Assembly: GCA_944372575.1 (NCBI GenBank)
Contig: CALVZS010000011.1
Coordinates: forward strand, 1 to 64,000
DNA length: 64,000 bases
From: an uncultured Clostridia bacterium
Lineage (GTDB): Bacteria > Bacillota > Clostridia > Christensenellales > Borkfalkiaceae
Direction: 5' to 3'
The notes below the pieces were generated by a model that was not told the DNA's origin, did no database searches, and saw only the letters and a program-made list of their open reading frames with translations. Shown piece by piece: positions 1 to 10,307 of the stretch. Numbering within the stretch: the first letter of the stretch is position 1; the number at the start of each line of letters is the position of its first letter. A program made the position numbers and the translations under genes.

Positions 1-642
1 TTTGTGATAGGGGACTATGTTCCCGGTTGCCCGGAAGGGACGGTATTTATCGCGCTCGATACATATTATGAATTGGGCATAAACCATGCGGACTGGATCT
101 GCGGCAATGCGGTGATACCGGCGAATGCGAGCATTCGGATCTTTTATCATTACGGGGGAAATGGATTGGCCTATCTGGCAGGGATGATGGACGGATTGGC
201 AGATGACAACTTCCCCGGAACGATTCTGTCGGTGGCAGTTGATACAAGTCAGGATCTTGAAAACGCGCTCGATAATTGGCTCGGTCAGGGGAGGGACGAT
301 TCGTTTGCTTTCAATGAGGTCGTCACGCATTCTTCCGCCGTGGCGGAGGAGATATTGCAGCGCTACTACCTGGAGGGATATACGGATGCGCCGTCCGGCA
401 TCGGCATCCGGGCGTTCAGCACACCGTCGGGCGGTGCGCAGGTGCTCTCTGTCCGCGATGATCTTGAGCAGGTGCTGGATGAAGAGTATGAAGCGTATCT
501 GTCGGATGCCACGCAGACGATCGGGAATGCGCTGGCGGAATATCTGAACGGGGAAGAGATCTCTGGCGCACAGCTCATAAACGGCTGTTATGTGCTGTCC
601 TGCGGATTTGGCCCGGGTTATGCAAGATATGTGAGTCGTTAA
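1..642 (+). CDS. hypothetical protein, 5'-truncated
   Basis: The frame is open from the first base of the window to the TAA at 640-642, so the true start probably lies upstream; a GTG at 4 is the first possible start inside the window. The visible 213 residues have no hydrophobic segment long enough for a membrane helix and no motif I recognise. The middle is acidic and helical in character (around QDLENALDNWLGQG and DDLEQVLDEEYEAYL). Codon use is less G+C-rich than from 3 kb onward and resembles the LRR gene that follows 47 bp later, so the two may have been acquired together. Function unknown. That it is coding is supported by the uninterrupted frame and by the spacing to the next gene. Confidence 0.55.
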   Translation, partial: FVIGDYVPGCPEGTVFIALDTYYELGINHADWICGNAVIPANASIRIFYHYGGNGLAYLAGMMDGLADDNFPGTILSVAVDTSQDLENALDNWLGQGRDDSFAFNEVVTHSSAVAEEILQRYYLEGYTDAPSGIGIRAFSTPSGGAQVLSVRDDLEQVLDEEYEAYLSDATQTIGNALAEYLNGEEISGAQLINGCYVLSCGFGPGYARYVSR

Positions 643-689
643 AGGAAGCAGTGGATTTTTCATCTCTATGGAGGTAATTGGAGAAGGAT

Positions 690-2942
690 ATGAAAGGGAA
701 GCGGTATTATTTATATGGCATGGTACTTCTGACGGCAGTAATATCGGCGGTCGCGCTGAGCGGATGCAGCTCGTCGGGGACGGAAAAGGGAACGGTCACC
801 GTGACCTTTTGTGCGGCGGGAGAGGAGGATATTGTCCTGACGACAGAATACGGCGGGAGTATCACTCCGCCAAAGGTTCCCGCGAAGATAGGAAATGAGG
901 GCAGATGGGATACAGAGGAATTTGACGGGATCACGCAGGATATGACGGTCAATGCGATATACGAAACGCAGGGGCTGGAATATACGGATTACTATGGCGG
1001 AGGGCTTGGAAGATATTACACAGTAAGCAAAGGTCAAATGGATGAGCGGACGGAGGAGTTGTATATTCCGTCAGAGTACAATGGAAATCGTGTCCTGGAG
1101 ATCGCGGAGTATGGGTTTGAAGGGCTGACGTCCTTGAAACGAGTGGTCTGTGCGGAGGGATTGACGGATATCGGCGATCGGGCGTTTCAGAAATGCGAGG
1201 TTTTGGAAATGGCGGAGCTGCCGGAGAGTCTTGTCCGTATCGGGGAATGGGCGTTTCGGATGTGCAGTTCTTTGGCGTCCGTAAATTTCCCTGACAGCCT
1301 TTCAGAGATCGGAAAAGGCGCTTTTTCAAACTGCGATTTGAAATCGGTGAAGTTGCCGAAAGAAATTACGGTTCTTGAGGATAGCGTATTTTATTGCTGT
1401 GATGCTCTGGAATCCGTAGAGTTCCCGGAGACATTAAAAGCAATCGGAGATGCTGCTTTCTTTTCCTGTTCTTTGCTGAGGACGGTAGATTTGCCGGATG
1501 GGTTGACGGAAATTGGTCCGAATGCATTTGCCTACACTTCCTTATCTTCGATTAAAATTCCGGAAGGGATCACGCAGATCAGCGAGAATACTTTTGGAGG
1601 TTGCAGGGCGCTGCAGGCGATTGTGCTCCCCGACAGTCTGATAAGCATTGAATCGCTTGCGTTTATGAATTGTCCGTTGAAGGCTCTCGAAACATTGCCC
1701 GCCGGGTTGCAAAGTATTGAATCCTGCGCATTTATGCGTTGTTCGATGGAAAAACTTATTTTTCCCGAACATCTGCAGACGATCGGTTCGTCCGCTTTTT
1801 ATCAGTGTACGTCCCTGAAAGAGATAACGCTTCCTGAAAGTTTGGAGAGTATTGGAGAAGAAGCCTTTATGGACTGTACATTGCTGAAGGAGATAGCGCT
1901 TTCCGGAAGTCTGGAGAGTATCGGGATAAACGCATTTTCATATTGTACATCTTTGAGAGAGCTGACGCTCCCCGCCGGAATAAAGAGTATCGGAGATTGT
2001 GCGTTTGCAGAGTGTTTGGCGCTGGAGTCAGCCGTATTCAGTTCCGGCTGCCTTCCGAATATGGGGGCGGGCATTTTTTCGGGATGCAGATCATTGAAAT
2101 ATGTGACGCTGCCGGAGGGGATGACAAGTATTCCGGCTCATATGTTGGACTTGACAGCCGTGCGGGAAATTTCATTGCCCGCAAGCCTGGAGGAAATTGG
2201 CATGGGAGCGTTTCGGAAGTGTCCGCTTGAACGGATCGAAATTCCGAAAAATGTCACGTCGATCGGTTCAAGCGCTTTTTGGGGTTGTGAAAGTTTAACG
2301 CAGATCGTATTTGCAGAAGATTGCCGGCTGGAAAATATTGGCTATTATGCTTTTCTTCAGACCGGATTCAGGGAGTTTACGATTCCTGCCAGTGTAAAAG
2401 AATTCGGTGGTGTGGTGGGAGCTCTGGACTCTTGTGCGAACCTGGAAAGGGTGATCATTGAAGAGGGAAGCAGGCTGACGTCTTACATAGGGAATATCAA
2501 TTGCCCGAAACTGACGGCGGTCATTTTTCCGAAAGGCTTACAGCTGGAGACGATCGATTCTTTTTCGGGCTGTACCTCTTTGAAGACGCTCGAGTATCCG
2601 GATACGGTGAAGAGCCTCGGATTGTTCCGTGGCTGCACCTCGTTGGAGACAATCAAACTTCCGGCGGGGCAGACGAGGATCGGCCGCAGAGCCTTTATGG
2701 ACTGCACAAGTCTGTATTCGGTCGAAATACCTGATGGGGTGACGAGCATAGACGAACAGGCTTTTTCGGGGTGTTCCTCCCTGAAATCGATCACGATTCC
2801 CGCAAGCGTAACGGAAATTGGCGCAAATGCCTTTGAAAAATGGGAAAGCGGTCAGACGATCTATGTCAAGGGATATACGCAAAAACCTGCAGATTGGCCG
2901 GATAACTGGTGCGGAAACGCAACCGTCGTCTGGAACGCCTGA
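690..2942 (+). CDS. BspA-like leucine-rich-repeat lipoprotein
   Basis: Predicted surface lipoprotein of 750 residues. The N-terminus is a lipoprotein signal: basic MKGKR, a hydrophobic stretch, then lipobox LSGC at about residues 23-26. Residues about 35-90 resemble an InlB B-repeat/Flg_new domain (VTF...GGSITPP...W...VNAIYE). From about residue 125 to 725 it is built of about 23-residue LRR_5 units of the type L.SIG..AF..C.SL..I.LP. Such proteins in gut bacteria bind host or microbial surfaces; the ligand cannot be predicted. I chose ATG 690 because GGAGAAGG sits just upstream and the signal peptide starts cleanly there; an in-frame TTG at 678 would add four residues. The coding sequence is visibly A+T-richer than the genes downstream. 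Confidence 0.9.
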   Translation: MKGKRYYLYGMVLLTAVISAVALSGCSSSGTEKGTVTVTFCAAGEEDIVLTTEYGGSITPPKVPAKIGNEGRWDTEEFDGITQDMTVNAIYETQGLEYTDYYGGGLGRYYTVSKGQMDERTEELYIPSEYNGNRVLEIAEYGFEGLTSLKRVVCAEGLTDIGDRAFQKCEVLEMAELPESLVRIGEWAFRMCSSLASVNFPDSLSEIGKGAFSNCDLKSVKLPKEITVLEDSVFYCCDALESVEFPETLKAIGDAAFFSCSLLRTVDLPDGLTEIGPNAFAYTSLSSIKIPEGITQISENTFGGCRALQAIVLPDSLISIESLAFMNCPLKALETLPAGLQSIESCAFMRCSMEKLIFPEHLQTIGSSAFYQCTSLKEITLPESLESIGEEAFMDCTLLKEIALSGSLESIGINAFSYCTSLRELTLPAGIKSIGDCAFAECLALESAVFSSGCLPNMGAGIFSGCRSLKYVTLPEGMTSIPAHMLDLTAVREISLPASLEEIGMGAFRKCPLERIEIPKNVTSIGSSAFWGCESLTQIVFAEDCRLENIGYYAFLQTGFREFTIPASVKEFGGVVGALDSCANLERVIIEEGSRLTSYIGNINCPKLTAVIFPKGLQLETIDSFSGCTSLKTLEYPDTVKSLGLFRGCTSLETIKLPAGQTRIGRRAFMDCTSLYSVEIPDGVTSIDEQAFSGCSSLKSITIPASVTEIGANAFEKWESGQTIYVKGYTQKPADWPDNWCGNATVVWNA

Positions 2943-2963
2943 AAACTTTTTCCATAAGTTCTC

Positions 2964-2980
2964 CTTATAGAATCTATAAG
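2964..2980. promoter_or_regulatory. perfect palindrome upstream of the gdhA promoter
   Basis: CTTATAGA-A-TCTATAAG is a 17-nt perfect inverted repeat with a one-base centre. It lies 40 bp upstream of the -35 box of gdhA and 22 bp after the LRR gene. It could be an operator. The absence of a T-run and the short loop argue against a terminator. Confidence 0.35.
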
Positions 2981-3020
2981 AAAATAATAACAGATGCCAA
3001 CATTTTTCCTTTCCGAATGT

Positions 3021-4437
<1,417 letters not shown>

Positions 4438-4459
4438 TCGCCGCGCAAAAACAGCGAAA

Positions 4460-4488
4460 AATCCCGTGCTTCCCGCACGGGATTTTTT
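4460..4488 (+). terminator. intrinsic terminator of gdhA
   Basis: ATCCCGTGC (4461-4469) pairs with GCACGGGAT (4475-4483), loop TTCCC, followed by a T run. Confidence 0.9.
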
Positions 4489-4516
4489 GATGCGGAAAAT
4501 TTACTGTTTCGTATCG

Positions 4517-4545
4517 TTGTATTTTCGCGCACGATATGCTATACT
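4517..4545 (+). promoter_or_regulatory. promoter of the DUF368 gene, leaderless geometry
   Basis: TTGTAT (4517-4522), 17-bp spacer, TATACT (4540-4545). The ATG at 4552 lies 6 nt after the -10 box, exactly where transcription should start. No ribosome-binding site precedes it. Confidence 0.65.
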
Positions 4546-4551
4546 GGTTGC

Positions 4552-5613
4552 ATGGATCCGATCGACATCATCATTCTCACATCGGAGGAAGGGGAGGGCA
4601 CACAGCCCGGGCAGCCCGAAGGCGGGCAGGACGGACGCTCCGGACAGCCGGAGGCGCCGCAGAACGAGCCGCAGACGCCGGAAGAGCCCGATCTGAAATA
4701 CCGGAACGGGAGGGAGGTCGCCAAAGGAGGCGTCCTCGGCTTCTTCATCGGGCTTGCCGTCATCGTGCCGGGCGTGAGCGGCTCCACGGTCGCCATTATC
4801 TTCAGACTTTACGACAAACTGCTGTATGCTTTGGGCAACATTGTCCGCCGCTTCAAAAAATGCGCCGCCTTTCTGCTGCCCATCGCCGTCGGGCTGGTCA
4901 TCGGCTTTGTGCTCGGGTTTCTTGCCATCCAGCAGCTCATCGATCTGAGTCCGTTCGCCGTCATCGGCCTGTTTGCGGGGCTGATGCTCGGCGCCTTTCC
5001 CGCCGTCTTCGACGAGATCCGGACGGAAAAAAGAACGCCGCCGCGCATCGGGCTGTTCTTGCTCGGGCTTGCAGTCCCCATTGCCATCGCCCTCTTTTCG
5101 GTGTTTGCCTCCGGGGGAACGCACTCGCTCGAGGGGCTGAATGCGGGGCATTACATCCTGTTTCTCGTGCTCGGCTACCTCATTGCGGTCACGCAGGTCG
5201 TGCCGGGGCTGAGCGCCACCGCCATTTTGATGGCGTTCGGTTACTTCACCTCCGTCATGGATTCGGTGAGCATCTCCTACTGGCGGCAGAACCCCGCCGT
5301 ATTCGGCGTGTACGCCTGCCTTGCCGTGGGCTTTGTGCTGGGACTTGTCACCTTCTCCAAACTGCTTACGAAGATCTTCTCCAAACACCGCGCAGGCGCC
5401 TTTTTCGCCATTGTGGGGCTGTCGCTCGGCTCCATTGTGACCATGTTTTTCAATCCGGACGTCTATGCCGTCTACCTGGGCTGGACAGCCGAGCTCAACG
5501 TGCTCGATCTGGTGCTCGGCATCGTGCTATTTGCCGCAGGGATCGTCGTTGCCTATCTCTTCGTGCGTTATGAGCGCCGGAAAAAGGGAACGCCTCCCGT
5601 TCTGAAAAAGTAA
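4552..5613 (+). CDS. DUF368 membrane protein, probable undecaprenyl-phosphate translocase family
   Basis: Integral membrane protein of 353 residues. About 50 residues at the N-terminus are hydrophilic and rich in Gly, Pro, Glu and Gln (EGEGTQPGQPEGG...). The membrane domain then begins with the family signature KGGVLGFFIGLAVIVPGVSGST and contains a second, related block GYLIAVTQVVPGLSAT, giving an internally repeated fold of about eight helices. DUF368 proteins have been linked experimentally to recycling of undecaprenyl phosphate across the membrane, which is the best functional guess here. The long acidic-polar N-terminal extension is unusual and looks disordered. The gene has its own promoter and is predicted to be translated from a leaderless mRNA. 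Confidence 0.85.
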   Translation: MDPIDIIILTSEEGEGTQPGQPEGGQDGRSGQPEAPQNEPQTPEEPDLKYRNGREVAKGGVLGFFIGLAVIVPGVSGSTVAIIFRLYDKLLYALGNIVRRFKKCAAFLLPIAVGLVIGFVLGFLAIQQLIDLSPFAVIGLFAGLMLGAFPAVFDEIRTEKRTPPRIGLFLLGLAVPIAIALFSVFASGGTHSLEGLNAGHYILFLVLGYLIAVTQVVPGLSATAILMAFGYFTSVMDSVSISYWRQNPAVFGVYACLAVGFVLGLVTFSKLLTKIFSKHRAGAFFAIVGLSLGSIVTMFFNPDVYAVYLGWTAELNVLDLVLGIVLFAAGIVVAYLFVRYERRKKGTPPVLKK

Positions 5614-5643
5614 AAAAGCGCGCCGTCAGTTATGACGGCGCGC
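5611..5643 (-). terminator. terminator of the alpha/beta hydrolase
   Basis: GCGCGCCGTCA (5618-5628) pairs with TGACGGCGCGC (5633-5643). Read on the minus strand the hairpin is followed by TTTTTTAC, so it terminates the minus-strand gene; there is no T run on the plus strand. Confidence 0.8.
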
Positions 5644-5665
5644 GCCCGTATTCCGGATTTCTTTG

Positions 5666-6322
5666 TCAGGGAAGCACGTCCAGAAGAAATGCGGCGATCT
5701 TCTCGCTGTGAACAATATAGCTTGCATGATCCTCTCCCTCGAAGATGCGCAGGCCGCACTGCGGGATGGAGCAGGCGATGCGCAGGGTGTGGCTCAGGCG
5801 CACCAGATCATGTTCGCCCGCCGTGAGATAGACGGGAACGCGGATCTTGGAGAGGGCGCCGCGGAAGATGTGCGGCTCGGTGAGGATGAGTTTGATCAAG
5901 GGGCTCTTTGTTTTGCGCCATTCCAGTTTCGATTCGTGCAGAAACTCCCTCGTCAGGCCGTATGGAGAGAGGTTGACACCGCTCCCGACCAGAAAGGAGG
6001 GCAGCTCGGGCGCGAGGAACCCGACGAGGAGCGCCGTGATCCCGCCGTCCGAAAACCCATACAGGACAGGCTTTTCCAGATCGAGTTCGCGGATAAAGGC
6101 GATGATGTCCTGCGCCATGTCCCGGTAGTGGTATTCCGCGACGGGGGAGCTTTTCCCGTGTCCCCGCGTGTCGATCGCATAGACTGTATAGCGTTCGGAG
6201 AGCAGGGGGATCGCCGCATCGAAGATCTCATGCGTCTCCCCGTTCCCGTGCAACATGATAAGAGGCCGTCCGCTTCCGGACGCCTCATAAAACAGCGTAA
6301 CGCCGTTGACGTTGATTTCCAT
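5666..6322 (-). CDS. alpha/beta-fold hydrolase
   Basis: Soluble 218-residue hydrolase. It shows the oxyanion-hole HGNG motif (residues 25-28), the nucleophile elbow GFSDGG with Ser91, the acid Asp in AGEHDLV and the catalytic His in EDHASYI. The lid region (about 115-160) is short. The family covers esterases, lipases, haloperoxidase-like enzymes and C-C bond hydrolases, and the substrate cannot be inferred. It is a single-gene unit on the minus strand, convergent with the DUF368 gene and divergent from the ABC-F gene. Its promoter is near-consensus and places transcription start on the A of the ATG, so its mRNA is predicted to be leaderless. Confidence 0.9.
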   Translation of the reverse strand: MEINVNGVTLFYEASGSGRPLIMLHGNGETHEIFDAAIPLLSERYTVYAIDTRGHGKSSPVAEYHYRDMAQDIIAFIRELDLEKPVLYGFSDGGITALLVGFLAPELPSFLVGSGVNLSPYGLTREFLHESKLEWRKTKSPLIKLILTEPHIFRGALSKIRVPVYLTAGEHDLVRLSHTLRIACSIPQCGLRIFEGEDHASYIVHSEKIAAFLLDVLP

Positions 6323-6328
6323 GCGAGA

Positions 6329-6357
6329 ATTATATCATGCGTTTCCCGGAAAGTCAA
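6329..6357 (-). promoter_or_regulatory. promoter of the alpha/beta hydrolase, leaderless geometry
   Basis: On the minus strand: TTGACT (6357-6352), 17-bp spacer, TATAAT (6334-6329), then 6 nt and the ATG at 6322. No Shine-Dalgarno sequence is possible. Confidence 0.8.
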
Positions 6358-6395
6358 CCCTCATTTTCTTTTTTGCAAAAGTCTGTGCAATTCGT

Positions 6396-6424
6396 TTGAT
6401 AAACGGGCGGCGTTGTGGTATAAT
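6396..6424 (+). promoter_or_regulatory. promoter of the ABC-F gene
   Basis: TTGATA (6396-6401), 17-bp spacer, TATAAT (6419-6424). The leader of about 40 nt carries AAGGAG before ATG 6471. Confidence 0.75.
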
Positions 6425-6470
6425 TTGTTGCGCGAAACGGCAGAATTCGCGGCAGAGCAAGGAGATCATT

Positions 6471-8048
6471 ATGTTACAGGTCATCGGCGTCAGTCTGCAA
6501 TACGGCAGCAAGAAGCTGTTCGAGGACGTCAATTTAAAATTCACGGCGGGCAACTGCTACGGCATCATCGGCGCGAACGGCGCCGGAAAGTCCACCTTTT
6601 TGAAGGTGCTCTCCGGCGAGATCGAACCCAACAAGGGAGAGGTTGTGCTCGGCAAGAATGAGCGCATGTCCGTCCTCGCGCAGGATCAGAACAAATACGA
6701 CTCGGAGACGGTGCTGCGCACCGTCATGCTCGGGCATAAGCGCCTCGTCGAGATCATGGACGAGAAGGACGCCCTCTACGCGCACACCGATTTCACCGAA
6801 GAGGACGGCGTGCGCGCCTCCGAACTGGAGGCAGAGTTCGCTGAGCTGGGCGGCTGGGAGGCGGAGAGCGAGGCGGAAACGCTGCTCAACGAGCTGGACA
6901 TCCCCGCCGAATACCACCAGATGCGCATGGGCGATCTGGACGCCAAACAGAAGGTCAGGGTATTGCTCGCGCAGGCGCTCTTCGGCAATCCGGACGTCCT
7001 CTTGCTGGACGAGCCGACCAACAACCTCGACTTAAAGACGGTGCGCTGGCTGGAGAACTACCTCCTGGACTTTGAAAACACCATCATCATCGTCTCGCAC
7101 AACCGCCACTTTCTGAACAAGGTCTGCACGCATATCTGCGATGTGGACTTCGGCAAGATCAACCTGTATCTGGGCAACTACGACTTCTGGTATCAGACCT
7201 CGCAGCTTCTGGCGCGCCAGCAGCGCGACGCCAACAAGAAGGCGGAGCAGCGCGCCGCCGAACTCAAGGAATTCATCGCGCGCTTTGCGGCAAATGCATC
7301 CAAGTCCCGCCAGGCGACCTCGCGGAAGAAGGAACTGGAAAAGCTGACCATCTCCGACTTCAAGCCCTCCCTTCGCAAGTATCCCTTCATCGACTTCAAG
7401 TTCGAGCGCGAGATCGGCAACGACATCCTCGCGGTGGAGGGGCTGACCAAGGCGGGGTACTTTGAAAACGTCTCCTTCACCGTGCAGAAGGGGGACAAGA
7501 TCGGCATCCTGTGCGACAAGTCCACCTCCGTCACCATGCTCTACGATATTCTCACGGGTAAGGCGCAGCCGGACGAAGGCACCGTCAAGTGGGGGACGAC
7601 CATCTCCGTCTCCTACTTCCCGCAGAACAATTCGGAGTATTTCGACGGGTGCAGCCTCACGCTGGTGCAGTGGCTCTCGCAGTTCTCCAAGGATCACTAT
7701 GAGGAGTATCTGCGCGGCTGGCTGGGCAGGATGCTCTTCTCCGGCGAGGAGGCGCTCAAGGAGGCAAAGGTACTCTCGGGCGGCGAGAAGGTGCGCTGTA
7801 TGCTCGCCAAGATGATGCTCGAGGGGGGGAACTTCCTCATCTTCGACGAGCCGACCAACCACCTCGACCTCGAGTCCATCACCTCGCTCAACAACGGGCT
7901 GACGGCGTTCCGCGGCTGTATGCTGCTGACCTCGCACGACCAGGAGCTTATGAACACCGTCTGCAACCGCATCATCGTCTTAGACGGCACCAAGACATTC
8001 GACAAGAACGTTACTTTCGACGAATATCTCGACCTCACCAATGCATAG
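6471..8048 (+). CDS. ABC-F family ATPase (YbiT/YkpA-like)
   Basis: Cytoplasmic protein of 525 residues with two ATP-binding cassettes and no membrane domain, typical of ABC-F translation factors. Cassette 1 has Walker A GANGAGKST (34-42) and Walker B LLLDEPTNNLD. A basic linker follows (about 240-290). Cassette 2 has LSGGEK and LIFDEPTNHLD, but its P-loop is replaced by ILCDKSTSV, lacking the GxxxxGKS/T pattern. From memory, B. subtilis YkpA has a similarly altered second P-loop, so this supports that subfamily rather than decay. The start at 6471 follows AAGGAG and gives the conserved MLQVIGVSLQYG; longer upstream starts would lie in the promoter region. The role is probably ribosome-associated; antibiotic resistance is not indicated. 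Confidence 0.9.
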   Translation: MLQVIGVSLQYGSKKLFEDVNLKFTAGNCYGIIGANGAGKSTFLKVLSGEIEPNKGEVVLGKNERMSVLAQDQNKYDSETVLRTVMLGHKRLVEIMDEKDALYAHTDFTEEDGVRASELEAEFAELGGWEAESEAETLLNELDIPAEYHQMRMGDLDAKQKVRVLLAQALFGNPDVLLLDEPTNNLDLKTVRWLENYLLDFENTIIIVSHNRHFLNKVCTHICDVDFGKINLYLGNYDFWYQTSQLLARQQRDANKKAEQRAAELKEFIARFAANASKSRQATSRKKELEKLTISDFKPSLRKYPFIDFKFEREIGNDILAVEGLTKAGYFENVSFTVQKGDKIGILCDKSTSVTMLYDILTGKAQPDEGTVKWGTTISVSYFPQNNSEYFDGCSLTLVQWLSQFSKDHYEEYLRGWLGRMLFSGEEALKEAKVLSGGEKVRCMLAKMMLEGGNFLIFDEPTNHLDLESITSLNNGLTAFRGCMLLTSHDQELMNTVCNRIIVLDGTKTFDKNVTFDEYLDLTNA

Positions 8049-8064
8049 ATGCAGCTTCGCTGCC

Positions 8065-8091
8065 GCCGTGCCGCTCAGGCACGGCTTTTTT
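8065..8091 (+). terminator. terminator of the ABC-F gene
   Basis: GCCGTGCC (8065-8072) pairs with GGCACGGC (8078-8085), loop GCTCA, then TTTTTT. Confidence 0.9.
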
Positions 8092-8178
8092 ATTTGCAAA
8101 GCGGAAAAATCGCATTCCGTTCGGGCGAACGCAAAAGCGGCCGTTTGGAACAAAAACCGCAAAATTTGCCCAAACATC

Positions 8179-8207
8179 TTGCCTTTGACCGCAAAATATG
8201 GTATAAT
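8179..8207 (+). promoter_or_regulatory. promoter of parE-parC
   Basis: TTGCCT (8179-8184), 17-bp spacer, TATAAT (8202-8207). The leader of about 30 nt contains GAGGTG before ATG 8244. Confidence 0.75.
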
Positions 8208-8243
8208 TACAAAAACAACTTCTGCATTTTTTACGAGGTGAAC

Positions 8244-10307
8244 ATGGCTGAACAGCATTACGATGCGGGCGATATCACCATTCTCGAGGGGCTGGATGCC
8301 GTGCGTCTGCGCCCCGGGATGTATATCGGTTCGACGGGGACGAGGGGGCTCCATCATATCCTCTGGGAGATCGTGGACAACGCCATCGACGAGGCGGCGA
8401 ACGGCTACTGCGACAAGATCGACGTGCGCATCTACAAGGACGGCAGCGTCTCGGTCGAGGACAACGGCCGCGGCATTCCCACCGACATCCACCCCAAGAC
8501 GCACGTCTCGGGCGTACAGGTCGTCTTTACGCAGCTTCATGCGGGCGGAAAATTCGACGAGCACAACTATTCCTTCTCGGGCGGCCTGCACGGCGTGGGC
8601 GCGTCCGTCACCAACGCGCTCTCCAAGTGGCTGAAGGTGCGCGTCAACAAGGACGGCGACACCTGGGAGATGGAGTTCCATTCCTATTTCGACAAGGAGA
8701 AAAATAAGGTGGAATCGGGCGTTCCCGTCGCGCCCCTTCATAAGACGGGCAAGTGCGGCAAGGCGCACGGCACCTTCGTGCATTTCATGCCCGACGACAC
8801 CGTCTTCTCCACGACGGAATTTCAGCTCTCCACCGTCTCGCACCGATTAAAGGAGCTTGCCTTCCTCAACAAGGGGCTTGCCATCACGCTCACGGACGAG
8901 CGCATCACGGCAAACGAGTACGTCGAAGAATCGGAGGAGGAGCAGGAACAGGCGCAGCAGCTCGACCTCACGGGGGCGACGCAGCCGTATATGGTGACCT
9001 TCTACTATACGGGCGGCATCGCCGACTTCGCCGCCTATCTCAACGAGGGAAAGACCAAGCTGTACACGCCGCCTCTCTACTACAAGGGCGAAAAGGAGGG
9101 CATCCTCGTCGAGTTTGCCATCCAGCATACGGGGGAGTTCACGGAGAGCCTCTTCTCCTTTGTCAACAACATCCCCACGCCCGAGGGCGGGTATCACGAG
9201 ATGGGCTTCCGCGGCGGCATCACGCGGATGCTCAACGACTATGCGCGCGACAATAAACTTCTGAAAGAGAAGGAGGCCAATCTTCTGGGCGACGACTTCC
9301 GCGAGGGACTCACGGCAGTTCTGTCCGTCAAGATGAAGAACGTGCAGTTCGAGGGGCAGACCAAGACAAAGCTGGGCAATCCGGAGGCGCGTTCCCCCGT
9401 GGAGAGCTGCGTGGTGGAGGGCCTGCGTGCGCTCGCCGCCGACGCCAAGAACAAAAAGACGTTTGACGACATCATCAAGAAGGCGCAGGGCGCCGCGCGC
9501 GTGCGCATCGCGGCGCGGCAGGCAAAGGACACGGCGCGGGCGAAGAACTCCATCGATTCCCTGACGCTCGTCGGCAAGCTCGCTGCCTGCTCGGGCAAAA
9601 AACCCGAACTCAACGAGCTGTTCATCGTCGAGGGCGACTCGGCGGGCGGCACCGCAAAACAGGCGCGCGTGCGGCAGTTCCAGTCCATCCTGCCCCTGCG
9701 CGGAAAACCGCTGAACGTGGAGAAAAAGCGCCTCGATCAGGTGCTTGCGAACGAGGAGATCCGCACCATCATCTCCGCGCTCGGCGCGGGCGTGGGGAAC
9801 GATTTCAACCTCGACAAGATCAATTATCACAAGGTGATCATCCTCTCCGATGCAGACCAGGACGGTTTCCATATCCGCTGCATCCTGCTCACCTTCTTCT
9901 ACCGCTATATGCGCCCGCTCGTCAATGCGGGACACGTCTATATCGGAATGCCCCCCCTGTACAAGGTCTACAAGCAGAACGGCAGCGCCGAAGAGTACGC
10001 CTATGACGACAAGGAGCTGCAGGAGAAGATCGACAAAGTGGGCAGAGGCTACCTCATCCAGCGCTACAAGGGTCTGGGGGAGATGAGCGCCGAACAGCTC
10101 TGGGACACGACGATGGATCCCATGCGCCGCAACCTGACGCAGGTGACCATTGAAGACGCCGTTGCCGCTGAGGATATGATCACAACGCTCATGGGCGATC
10201 GGGTAGAGGGCAGGAAGGAGTTCCTGAACCAGAACGCCAATTTCAATAAGACGGATACATTTATGGACAGGGTCAAGCTGAAGAAGGAGGACGCAAATGA
10301 AGAATGA
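8244..10307 (+). CDS. parE: DNA topoisomerase (ATP-hydrolysing) subunit B, probably topoisomerase IV ParE
   Basis: ATPase subunit of 687 residues for a type IIA topoisomerase. The GHKL ATPase domain has [19 protein letters not shown] and [10 protein letters not shown]. The transducer domain follows. The TOPRIM domain has EGDSAGG and SDADQDG (the usual family form is DADVDG). The C-terminal tail has [19 protein letters not shown]. GyrB and ParE are hard to separate by eye. I prefer ParE because the partner downstream lacks an obvious GyrA-box, and gyrase would normally be elsewhere on the chromosome. The start follows GAGGTG; a longer frame open upstream runs through the promoter and is rejected. 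The stop overlaps the next gene by 11 nt, indicating translational coupling. Confidence 0.9.
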   Translation: MAEQHYDAGDITILEGLDAVRLRPGMYIGSTGTRGLHHILWEIVDNAIDEAANGYCDKIDVRIYKDGSVSVEDNGRGIPTDIHPKTHVSGVQVVFTQLHAGGKFDEHNYSFSGGLHGVGASVTNALSKWLKVRVNKDGDTWEMEFHSYFDKEKNKVESGVPVAPLHKTGKCGKAHGTFVHFMPDDTVFSTTEFQLSTVSHRLKELAFLNKGLAITLTDERITANEYVEESEEEQEQAQQLDLTGATQPYMVTFYYTGGIADFAAYLNEGKTKLYTPPLYYKGEKEGILVEFAIQHTGEFTESLFSFVNNIPTPEGGYHEMGFRGGITRMLNDYARDNKLLKEKEANLLGDDFREGLTAVLSVKMKNVQFEGQTKTKLGNPEARSPVESCVVEGLRALAADAKNKKTFDDIIKKAQGAARVRIAARQAKDTARAKNSIDSLTLVGKLAACSGKKPELNELFIVEGDSAGGTAKQARVRQFQSILPLRGKPLNVEKKRLDQVLANEEIRTIISALGAGVGNDFNLDKINYHKVIILSDADQDGFHIRCILLTFFYRYMRPLVNAGHVYIGMPPLYKVYKQNGSAEEYAYDDKELQEKIDKVGRGYLIQRYKGLGEMSAEQLWDTTMDPMRRNLTQVTIEDAVAAEDMITTLMGDRVEGRKEFLNQNANFNKTDTFMDRVKLKKEDANEE

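Noticed and set aside
1100..2860. Recurrent motifs in the LRR gene considered as DNA repeats or slippage elements
   Set aside because: Similarity is at the protein level (23-residue LRR units); nucleotide identity between units is low.
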